Of a DNA stretch of 36,843 bases, positions 23,666 through 28,514 are shown in pieces. The DNA is taken from NCBI GenBank assembly GCA_944392975.1, contig CALXYN010000019.1:1-36843 (forward strand). Direction: 5' to 3'. This DNA is from an uncultured Spirochaetaceae bacterium. Lineage in GTDB: Bacteria > Spirochaetota > Spirochaetia > Sphaerochaetales > Sphaerochaetaceae. A model generated the notes under the pieces. The model saw nothing but the letters and a program-made list of their open reading frames with translations, did no database searches and was not told the origin of the DNA. Position 1 is the stretch's first letter. Each line of letters starts with the position of its first letter. The position numbers were made by a program, and so were the translations under genes.

Positions 23666-24157
23666 ATGCATCTCATAGTCTCTGATATCCATGGATCTGA
23701 AGAAGGAATGCTGCTGGTCAGGCAGGCAATTGAGCATTTTCATCCAGAAGGAATCATCAGTGCCGGTGACCAGTGTCCGGATCCTCTGTATTCTGCCTTC
23801 TATTCATCGCTTATCGCAGTACGCGGCAATTGTGACAGATTCTACGAATATTACGATATCCCGTTTCCTCCTCTTTCCAGAGAGATAAAACTCTATGGAA
23901 AAAGAATTGTGATTACGCACGGGCATGAGGCCGTTCCTGATGATTTCGACTTGCAGAAGGGGGATATTTTCATATCAGGGCACACGCATGTGCCATCTCT
24001 CTATGAAGAGGATGGCGTTGTATTCTGCAATCCCGGATCTCCATCAAGACCCCGCTCTTCATCAGGGCCAACTGCAGCAGCATTGTCCGACGAAGGCCTT
24101 TTTCTCTTCTCACTTCTGGATTTCAGCACTCTCAAGGCAATACGCTTCTCCTTCTGA
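23666..24157 (+). CDS. YfcE/MJ0936-family metallophosphoesterase
   Basis: A 163-residue calcineurin-type phosphoesterase. All metal-binding motifs are visible: SDIHG near 6-10, GDQCPD (the family GDxxxD), RGNCD, THGHE and SGHTHVP. The group hydrolyses phosphodiesters such as bis-pNPP in vitro, and in vivo substrates are mostly unknown. The C-terminal strand pair (ALSDEGLFLFSLLDF) fits the family, so the stop at 24157 is probably correct. The last 157 bp lie antisense to the tail of the AOR-like gene. It is divergent from the lipase operon. Confidence 0.92.
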   Translation: MHLIVSDIHGSEEGMLLVRQAIEHFHPEGIISAGDQCPDPLYSAFYSSLIAVRGNCDRFYEYYDIPFPPLSREIKLYGKRIVITHGHEAVPDDFDLQKGDIFISGHTHVPSLYEEDGVVFCNPGSPSRPRSSSGPTAAALSDEGLFLFSLLDFSTLKAIRFSF

Positions 24158-25722
24158 TAATACTCCATAAGCTTCACAGGAGACACTGTCGCATTGTCTC
24201 CATATGCTGTAACTGGTTCAAGCATGAATATATCTGGAACACGTCCTCCATCTATTGCAAATGACTCTGCAAGTGAGAGCCCATGACGGAATATATCTCG
24301 GCCCTTCAATCCAAATGAAGTGAACAACATCGCCACAATGCGGAGAATGAACGGGAAATTGTAGATGAATGACGGAAACCGTCCCCACCACTGAGGGATC
24401 ATACCCATAGGTGAATATCCTTCATCAATAAGTGCAAACCTGTATGCAGTCTCATACAATGCCATTACAGCCGCTGCACGGTCGCTCAGTGGCTTCTTTG
24501 GAAGCAACCATGAAACAGGAAGCGATGCTGGTATATTCAACAGACAGAGAAGCGCACCGGCCTTATCTCCACGTAAATCAGTAAGAATCGGGAGATGCAA
24601 AGCTGTCTCAATCGCATCTGGAAATGACTTCAAGCCGTGCACGAGCTTCTCCCCAAGGCCTCTATTTTCTCCAATCAAATGAATGATGCGGACATACTCA
24701 TCAATTCCTCGTCCATTAAGCACAGGAAGTGTGTAATCAGTACCAGGCAGTGTCGCCAGGTATGAAAGAAGCGCACCGGTATCTGCAATACCCAACCCTT
24801 CTTCCCTCACAGCATCCGAGAGTATTCTCACACTCTCGAGGGAGAAAAAACCAAGATTACTGCCAAGCATCGTGCACTCTTCCCAGGATGGGAGTATTTC
24901 ATTCTCCTTGGTACGGCGTGTGCATGAGAAATAACAATCCTGACAGGAATCCGGATACATTCCGTATTTATCAAGGACAGAACGTCCATCTAAAGCATAT
25001 GCCCGCGGATCGAATCTATCACTGTAGTTTCTTACAGGGAGCCATCCAAGCTGGAGTGCAGAATCTATGAATCGGCCACCACCTTCTTTTCTCAGTGTTT
25101 TTGAAATTCTGCTCCTCTCATGAGCTTTGATAACTTTTCGTTCCAGCTTGCCATTACATACACTGTCTTTTCTTGAAAAACCAGGAAGCGTTATGGCTTT
25201 CAGATTCTTCCATCCAAAAAGACAGCCAAGACCCTTAGAAGCAAGCTCACGGCCGGCACATTGCAGAGATGCATACAGCACACCATTCTCTCCAGCCCGA
25301 CCGATAGCCATTACAATATCTGTAATATTCTTTTTAACTGCACTCTCAGTTTCGATGGAACTCTTGCCGCGAAGCATTTCTGCATGATTGAATTCAGCCC
25401 CCTCTGCACTGATTGAAATAGACTGCAGTTTTCTTGCCCTGCCAACGATGACGATTGCTTCATAACCTAATCTGTATATTGAATATCCGGGAGCAAGAGC
25501 GGAAGAAGCTATCATCATACCGCCTGTCAGAGGAGATTTGAAAACGAGAGAGAAAAACGCAGAACCTTGAAAACGTACTGCTTCACCTTTCGGAGAGGTA
25601 ATTACAACAGGCTGTTCAGCCTCATATTCCTTGTATAACCTGATGGCAAGTTCAAGACCCCTCAGGTCTTCTTTTCTCTTCTCTGTTTCTTCTTTATCGA
25701 GATGTATAACAAGGACTGCCAT
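24001..25722 (-). CDS. Aldehyde:ferredoxin oxidoreductase-like protein, divergent
   Basis: A 573-residue frame related to tungsten AOR enzymes, which oxidise aldehydes with ferredoxin. Recognisable parts are KSPLTGGMM, the GYEAIVIVGRA segment and the Fe-S motif CQDCYFSC (C-x2-C-x3-C, near residue 265). Two features differ. The N-terminal Gly-rich pterin-binding segment expected near residue 30 is replaced by a Lys/Glu-rich stretch. The distal Cys expected in the C-terminal D-x-L-x-x-C region appears as Ser in LIDEGYSPMG. After about residue 525 the protein continues for 45 residues of Ser/Lys/Glu-rich sequence antisense to the phosphoesterase gene, which looks like stop loss. TATAAT ends 6 nt before the ATG. 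Confidence 0.75.
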   Translation of the reverse strand: MAVLVIHLDKEETEKRKEDLRGLELAIRLYKEYEAEQPVVITSPKGEAVRFQGSAFFSLVFKSPLTGGMMIASSALAPGYSIYRLGYEAIVIVGRARKLQSISISAEGAEFNHAEMLRGKSSIETESAVKKNITDIVMAIGRAGENGVLYASLQCAGRELASKGLGCLFGWKNLKAITLPGFSRKDSVCNGKLERKVIKAHERSRISKTLRKEGGGRFIDSALQLGWLPVRNYSDRFDPRAYALDGRSVLDKYGMYPDSCQDCYFSCTRRTKENEILPSWEECTMLGSNLGFFSLESVRILSDAVREEGLGIADTGALLSYLATLPGTDYTLPVLNGRGIDEYVRIIHLIGENRGLGEKLVHGLKSFPDAIETALHLPILTDLRGDKAGALLCLLNIPASLPVSWLLPKKPLSDRAAAVMALYETAYRFALIDEGYSPMGMIPQWWGRFPSFIYNFPFILRIVAMLFTSFGLKGRDIFRHGLSLAESFAIDGGRVPDIFMLEPVTAYGDNATVSPVKLMEYYQKEKRIALRVLKSRSEKRKRPSSDNAAAVGPDEERGLDGDPGLQNTTPSSS

Positions 25723-25728
25723 ATGCAG

Positions 25729-25761
25729 ATTATATTCCGTAAAGGAAAAAAGTAATACTAT
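25729..25761. promoter_or_regulatory. Divergent leaderless-type promoters of the AOR-like and DUF4186 genes
   Basis: On the minus strand a perfect TATAAT (25729-25734) ends 6 nt before the AOR-like ATG at 25722. On the plus strand TACTAT (25756-25761) ends 6 nt before the ATG at 25768. The start codons are only 45 nt apart and there is no Shine-Dalgarno on either side. Confidence 0.55.
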
Positions 25762-25767
25762 ATGGTT

Positions 25768-26134
25768 ATGACAGACTCAGAGTGGCAGGAATTCAAAAAA
25801 AAGAAGAAGCTTTTCTCCATTCAGAATGCGCTTTCATCTTTCTGAAAAGGACAAGGAATATGTAAAGATGAAAGGCTATGAGACAATTGAGAAACACGCA
25901 AGGGATTTCATTACGAAGCGGCTTGCTCCTGCTAATCCGGCAAATGATGGAAAGCAAACACCGATGAAGGGACATCCGGTATTCATTTCACAGCATGCAA
26001 CCGGAACATGTTGCAGAGGGTGTTTACAAAAATGGCATGGAATTGCTAAGGGCAAAGCACTGACCGATGAAGAGATTGACTACATAGTCTCTGTAATAAT
26101 GCATTTCATCAAAGAAGAAACACAGCTCCCTTAA
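25768..26134 (+). pseudogene. DUF4186 family protein, frame broken at an A8 run
   Basis: From 25826 onward the frame encodes a near-complete DUF4186 protein: RFHLSEKDKEYV, then HARDFITKRLAPANPANDGK, CCRGCLQKWHGIAKG and a C-terminal VSVIMHFIKEE. The family's N-terminal part is found one frame off. Reading from the ATG at 25768 gives TDSEWQEFKKK, and after the eight A's at 25795-25802 the second frame continues RRSFSPFRMRFHLSEKDK, which joins the family sequence smoothly. One A fewer would restore a single ORF. It may be a true pseudogene, a sequencing error, or a gene expressed through slippage on the A run. The function of DUF4186 is unknown; its C-C-R-G-C motif suggests metal binding. Confidence 0.8.
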
Positions 26135-26186
26135 TTGACATCATAAGAAGCAGATTACATCTTTGATGAGGTCCTTGGCATGTGAA

Positions 26187-26215
26187 TTGACAGAGTGACA
26201 GGCACTTTTTAGCAT
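26187..26215 (+). promoter_or_regulatory. Promoter of the esterase gene, predicted leaderless
   Basis: A perfect TTGACA (26187-26192) and TAGCAT (26210-26215) are 17 bp apart. The -10 ends 8 nt before the ATG at 26224, placing the expected start within about two nt of the codon. Confidence 0.6.
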
Positions 26216-26223
26216 AGGATGTT

Positions 26224-27171
26224 ATGGTATTCGCTATCATGGTTTCTGTCATAATCAGCATCGTAGTCTGGTGCATATACAGAATCCATAAGTATCCGCT
26301 TGCAAAAGGAATACGCCTTCTTGCGCCTGTCTTCCTCCCACTTTTCATGCTGAAGCGCCCGTTGCTTCATTTTGCCAATGCATTCCTTACAAAGATGACT
26401 CATCCTAGGCTTCTGCCTGGTCTTTCAAAAGAGAACGGTATGGTTGGTTCCGTTCCGTATATGCTTTTCAGGCCTAAGGGGATAGACTGCCCGCCCATTC
26501 TTATTTATCTCCATGGAGGAGGATTCTTCTTTGAAGCAGCCAGCGGACTGTACAGAGCCTGTATGGAATATGCTCTCGGAGGTAGCTGTGCGCTGATGGC
26601 CGTACAGTACAGGACAAGCGACAGGCATCCGTATCCCGCGCAGGATGAAGATGCCAGAACAGCCTTGAGGTATGTTCTGCAGAATGCGGATGCGATGAAT
26701 ATCGACAAAGAACGTATTGCCGTAGGAGGTGATAGCGCAGGAGGCTGTCTTGCTGCCTCTCTTGCCCAGTGGGCAAGGGATGAAGGAATCAACCTTCTTT
26801 TCCAGTTCCTTGTATACCCTGTCCTCGACAGAAGGATGTCTACAAAGTCCATGAGAATATTCCCGGACAGCCCTATCTGGAATGCAAGGCTTTCCAAGAA
26901 AATGTGGGAGATCCTCGGGGCAGAGACATCTCCTGCTGAATGCGAAAATCTCAGCTGCCTTCCTCCTGCTTATATCGAGGTTGAGGAATACGACAGCCTC
27001 AGAGATGAAGGAACAGAGTATTCAGAGAGGCTACAAAAGGCCGGAGTGGCTGTTGATTACCATTTCGTCCATGGAAGCTGCCATGGCTTTGATGAGTTCA
27101 TGCCGAATCCACTGTCCCGGAAGATGACGGAGGAACGCATATCATTTCTTAGAAAATCATTCTGGCATTAA
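26224..27171 (+). CDS. HSL-family alpha/beta hydrolase (carboxylesterase)
   Basis: A 315-residue esterase of the hormone-sensitive lipase family. The oxyanion motif YLHGGGFFFE is near 93-102 and the nucleophile elbow GGDSAGG near 167-173. The Asp (EEYDSLRDEG) and His (HGSCHGFDE) complete the triad. A hydrophobic helix at residues 3-20 should anchor it in the membrane. It is expected to hydrolyse short-chain esters or deacetylate a small compound. No partner gene is adjacent; downstream lies the small RNA region. Confidence 0.9.
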   Translation: MVFAIMVSVIISIVVWCIYRIHKYPLAKGIRLLAPVFLPLFMLKRPLLHFANAFLTKMTHPRLLPGLSKENGMVGSVPYMLFRPKGIDCPPILIYLHGGGFFFEAASGLYRACMEYALGGSCALMAVQYRTSDRHPYPAQDEDARTALRYVLQNADAMNIDKERIAVGGDSAGGCLAASLAQWARDEGINLLFQFLVYPVLDRRMSTKSMRIFPDSPIWNARLSKKMWEILGAETSPAECENLSCLPPAYIEVEEYDSLRDEGTEYSERLQKAGVAVDYHFVHGSCHGFDEFMPNPLSRKMTEERISFLRKSFWH

Positions 27172-27274
27172 TTGTTTCCTGCTTTTCTGAGAATCAGCTT
27201 CGCCAAGATGATTACAGATGAATGGATATAGAATGAGAATCATTGAGAAGCCGGGTATAAGTCCGGGATCAAGT
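27172..27274. other. Noncoding stretch before the tandem modules
   Basis: No ORF, clear terminator or repeat of note. CCGGG-TATAAGT-CCGGG near 27251-27267 is a weak hairpin only. Confidence 0.5.
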
Positions 27275-27303
27275 TTGACAGCACTGTCCCTATCAAATAT
27301 CAT
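27275..27303 (+). promoter_or_regulatory. Sense promoter of module 1
   Basis: A perfect TTGACA (27275-27280), a 17-bp spacer and TATCAT (27298-27303). The predicted start at 27310 is the first G of the conserved GGCACTGC repeat. Confidence 0.8.
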
Positions 27304-27308
27304 CTATC

Positions 27309-27338
27309 TGGCACTGCTATAAACGGTAGGCGGTTGGC
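27309..27338 (+). repeat. 30-bp direct repeat, copy 1 (5' end of module 1)
   Basis: Identical over 30 bp to 27613-27642. It begins TGGCACTGC and ends GGCGGTTGGC. Its bases 27310-27317 and 27324-27338 can pair with 27531-27553 (8 bp plus 15 bp including three G-U), across a 6-nt bulge. Confidence 0.95.
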
Positions 27339-27343
27339 TTCCT

Positions 27344-27383
27344 CGTCTGTGGGGAGGTCCATTCCTCCCAAGTCTTACAGACG
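27344..27383 (+). promoter_or_regulatory. Structured 5' UTR of module 1
   Basis: An outer stem CGTCTGT/ACAGACG (27344-27350 and 27377-27383) encloses an inner hairpin GGGAGG/CCTCCC (27352-27357 and 27364-27369). The CCTCC arm could alternatively pair with the Shine-Dalgarno at 27383-27391, so the site may be masked in one conformation. Confidence 0.65.
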
Positions 27384-27401
27384 GAAGGAGGTGAATCCGA
27401 T

Positions 27402-27506
27402 ATGAAGGAAATTCTGGAGATAATCCTGAAGCTCCTTGAGGTTGCGAAAGCTTCTCTTTCTCTTTTACGAGACATAAAAGAAACCCGCCATTCGGCCAAG
27501 AAGTGA
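27402..27506 (+). CDS. 34-residue helical hydrophobic peptide, possible type I toxin (module 1)
   Basis: A small ORF below usual annotation limits. It begins MKEILEIILKLLEV, continues with an A-K-A-S-L-S-L-L segment and ends in a basic tail (ETRHSAKK). GGAAGGAGG (27383-27391) lies 10 nt before the ATG. The peptide is predicted to be one amphipathic helix with hydrophobic residues spaced 3-4 apart. It has the same length, position and hydrophobic pattern as the module 2 peptide, although only about six residues are identical, which argues that both are translated. I do not recognise a family. By its setting (structured leader, antisense RNA, tandem copies) it could be a type I toxin acting on the membrane (inference); a signalling or lytic peptide is also possible. 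Confidence 0.6.
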   Translation: MKEILEIILKLLEVAKASLSLLRDIKETRHSAKK

Positions 27507-27517
27507 GCGGGTTTTTC
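27481..27517 (+). terminator. Bidirectional terminator hairpin of module 1
   Basis: AAACCCGC (27481-27488) pairs with GCGGGTTT (27507-27514) over 8 bp; the loop contains the end of the ORF. On the plus strand the tail is TTTTTCTTC. On the minus strand the hairpin is followed by CTTTT and can end the antisense RNA. Confidence 0.75.
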
Positions 27518-27532
27518 TTCTTACTTTAAAGC

Positions 27533-27556
27533 CAGCCGTCTATCGGCAGTGCCTCT
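27533..27556. repeat. 24-bp direct repeat, copy 1 (3' end of module 1)
   Basis: Identical over 24 bp to 27866-27889. Its reverse complement contains GGCACTGC and resembles the 30-bp repeat at the other end of the module, so each module is bounded by imperfect inverted repeats. Confidence 0.95.
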
Positions 27557-27566
27557 TTGTATTCTT

Positions 27567-27595
27567 ATTATCATAAACTTCTCTTCCAAAGTCAA
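27567..27595 (-). promoter_or_regulatory. Antisense promoter of module 1
   Basis: On the minus strand TTGACT (27590-27595), a 17-bp spacer and GATAAT (27567-27572). The hexamers and spacing are identical in module 2, although the spacer sequence differs. Confidence 0.75.
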
Positions 27596-27601
27596 ATAAT
27601 C

Positions 27602-27607
27602 TATACT
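27602..27607 (+). promoter_or_regulatory. -10 box of the module 2 sense promoter
   Basis: TATACT, 7 nt before the conserved GGCACTGC at 27614, the same start geometry as module 1. The -35 (TTCTCT at 27579-27584, 17 bp away) is weak, so module 2 may be transcribed less or read through from module 1. Confidence 0.6.
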
Positions 27608-27612
27608 GCTTG

Positions 27613-27642
27613 TGGCACTGCTATAAACGGTAGGCGGTTGGC
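27613..27642 (+). repeat. 30-bp direct repeat, copy 2 (5' end of module 2)
   Basis: Identical to 27309-27338, offset by 304 bp. It can pair with the 3' repeat at 27866-27886 in the same way as in module 1. Confidence 0.95.
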
Positions 27643-27647
27643 CTCTA

Positions 27648-27692
27648 GTCGTCCGACATGAGGCTGGTATTGGCCTCATGGATTCTAACGAT
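27648..27692 (+). promoter_or_regulatory. Structured 5' UTR of module 2
   Basis: A hairpin CATGAGGC/GCCTCATG (27657-27664 and 27673-27680, 8 bp) inside a short outer stem (27648-27652 with 27688-27692, one G-U). Its sequence differs from module 1 but the nested layout just before the Shine-Dalgarno is the same. Confidence 0.6.
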
Positions 27693-27711
27693 GAAGGAGG
27701 TCTACCAATAG

Positions 27712-27819
27712 TTGTTTGATTTGATTATCAAGGTGCTTGAGTTTCTGGTGAAAGCCATGAGCCTAGCTTCTGCAATCTGGTCTATAATAAACAACCGCCC
27801 TAAGAACTCTGGAAAGTAA
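27712..27819 (+). CDS. 35-residue hydrophobic peptide, possible type I toxin (module 2)
   Basis: A small ORF starting with TTG (the only usable start), 11 nt after AAGGAGG (27694-27700). The peptide begins MFDLIIKVLEFLVKAM, continues with a segment ending SAIWSII, and ends NNRPKNSGK. It is more hydrophobic than the module 1 peptide and could cross the membrane once. The two align without gaps up to residue 29 with shared Leu9, Leu12, Ala15, Ser20, Ile25 and Arg29, and both end in a polar basic tail. Nucleotide identity is low inside the ORFs but high in the flanks. I do not recognise a family; the toxin idea is inference from context. Confidence 0.55.
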   Translation: MFDLIIKVLEFLVKAMSLASAIWSIINNRPKNSGK

Positions 27820-27827
27820 CAGGGCGG
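27784..27827 (-). terminator. Hairpin of module 2, best oriented for the antisense RNA
   Basis: CCGCCCT (27795-27801) pairs with AGGGCGG (27821-27827) over 7 bp. On the minus strand it is followed by TTGTTTATT, a usable U-tract. On the plus strand it is followed by ATAGCTATATAG and should terminate poorly, so the sense RNA may extend into the 3' repeat. Confidence 0.55.
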
Positions 27828-27865
27828 ATAGCTATATAGTTGTTCGTATCTGCGAACTCTGAGGT

Positions 27866-27889
27866 CAGCCGTCTATCGGCAGTGCCTCT
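27866..27889. repeat. 24-bp direct repeat, copy 2 (3' end of module 2)
   Basis: Identical to 27533-27556, offset by 333 bp. The right-hand boundary of the conserved block continues into the antisense promoter (ATTATCAT on the plus strand in both copies). Confidence 0.95.
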
Positions 27890-27895
27890 GTCTTA

Positions 27896-27924
27896 ATTAT
27901 CATAATCCAGATAAAAAGAGTCAA
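27896..27924 (-). promoter_or_regulatory. Antisense promoter of module 2
   Basis: On the minus strand TTGACT (27919-27924), a 17-bp spacer and GATAAT (27896-27901), the same hexamers and spacing as in module 1. Confidence 0.75.
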
Positions 27925-27925
27925 G

Positions 27926-27944
27926 AAAAACCGCCTCGGTCTCT
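27926..27944 (-). terminator. Weak terminator after the acetyltransferase gene
   Basis: On the minus strand AGAGACCG, a 3-nt loop and CGGTTTTT form a short stem with two G-U pairs, the U-run partly inside the stem. It would separate the acetyltransferase transcript from the antisense promoter of module 2. Confidence 0.35.
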
Positions 27945-28013
27945 CAATACGAAAGGAGTGGAAAAGAGCTTATGTCATTCCTTGACTGTCCAGCCTCGAC
28001 CTGAAAGTCCTTA

Positions 28014-28478
28014 TCATTCTGTGGAAGAAGTCAGAACCTTTTTCAGATAGATCATATCAATAAGCTGATTGCCATCCTCAAAAATCGGATGATCATAATT
28101 CTCCAGGAAAAAGTCTTTAACGATATGGGAAAAACTGAATCCCGCATGCTTGTAAAAATTCAGAGTTCTCTGGTTGTTTCCAGTGCCAACATAAAGAACA
28201 TCCGCATGCGGATTGTAATATTCAGTTATATATGAAAGAAGCGCTGTTCCATATCCCTTACCTTGATACTGTGGCCAGGTTGCAATGTTCTTGATCTCAA
28301 AGGTTCTTGTCCCAATCTCGATAACTATCGAAGCTGAAACCGGTATATTCCCTTCATAAAGGACAAACATCTCCCCATCATCAAGATATCTCTCAACCAT
28401 CTCTATCTGCTCATCTCCTAACAGCAGGAGATCAATGAAATCCCGACGCTGTGGTTTCCCTATCTTCCTTATTTTCAT
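28014..28478 (-). CDS. GNAT-family N-acetyltransferase
   Basis: A 154-residue acetyltransferase of the Gcn5 fold. The acetyl-CoA binding motif A is IATWPQYQGKGYGTALLSYI (Q-x-x-G-x-G pattern) near residues 69-88, and the following VGTGNNQRTLNFYKHAGF matches motif B. The substrate cannot be predicted. It starts 37 nt past the NAD synthetase stop. GATAAT (28490-28495) ends 11 nt before the ATG with TTGAGC 18 bp upstream, so it probably has its own promoter inside that interval and a leader of only a few nt. No Shine-Dalgarno is seen. Confidence 0.9.
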   Translation of the reverse strand: MKIRKIGKPQRRDFIDLLLLGDEQIEMVERYLDDGEMFVLYEGNIPVSASIVIEIGTRTFEIKNIATWPQYQGKGYGTALLSYITEYYNPHADVLYVGTGNNQRTLNFYKHAGFSFSHIVKDFFLENYDHPIFEDGNQLIDMIYLKKVLTSSTE

Positions 28479-28514
28479 CGCGCAGTCCCATTATCCCCTA
28501 CTGCAGAAACCAGC

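Larger units (their letters stand above)
27476..27560 (-). ncRNA. Predicted antisense RNA of module 1
   Basis: From the promoter at 27567-27595 an RNA of about 85 nt would start near 27560 and end at the bidirectional hairpin near 27476. It would be complementary to the last codons and 3' end of the peptide mRNA, the arrangement of a type I antitoxin RNA. Its 5' segment repeats GGCACTGC, the same motif as the 5' end of the sense RNA. Prediction only. Confidence 0.55.
27784..27889 (-). ncRNA. Predicted antisense RNA of module 2
   Basis: From the promoter at 27896-27924 an RNA of about 105 nt would start near 27889 and end near 27784. It covers the last dozen codons and 3' UTR of the peptide mRNA. 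It includes a GTTCG/CGAAC hairpin (27842-27857) and the GGCACTGC motif near its 5' end. Prediction only. Confidence 0.55.

Noticed and set aside
27317-27499. A 60-codon frame on the minus strand across module 1
   Set aside because: It is antisense to the leader and the small ORF, has no ribosome site and has low-complexity content; the plus-strand layout explains the sequence better.
27309-27642. The 30-bp repeats as a CRISPR array
   Set aside because: Only two copies, 304 bp apart, with promoters, an ORF and a hairpin between them, and no cas gene in the window.
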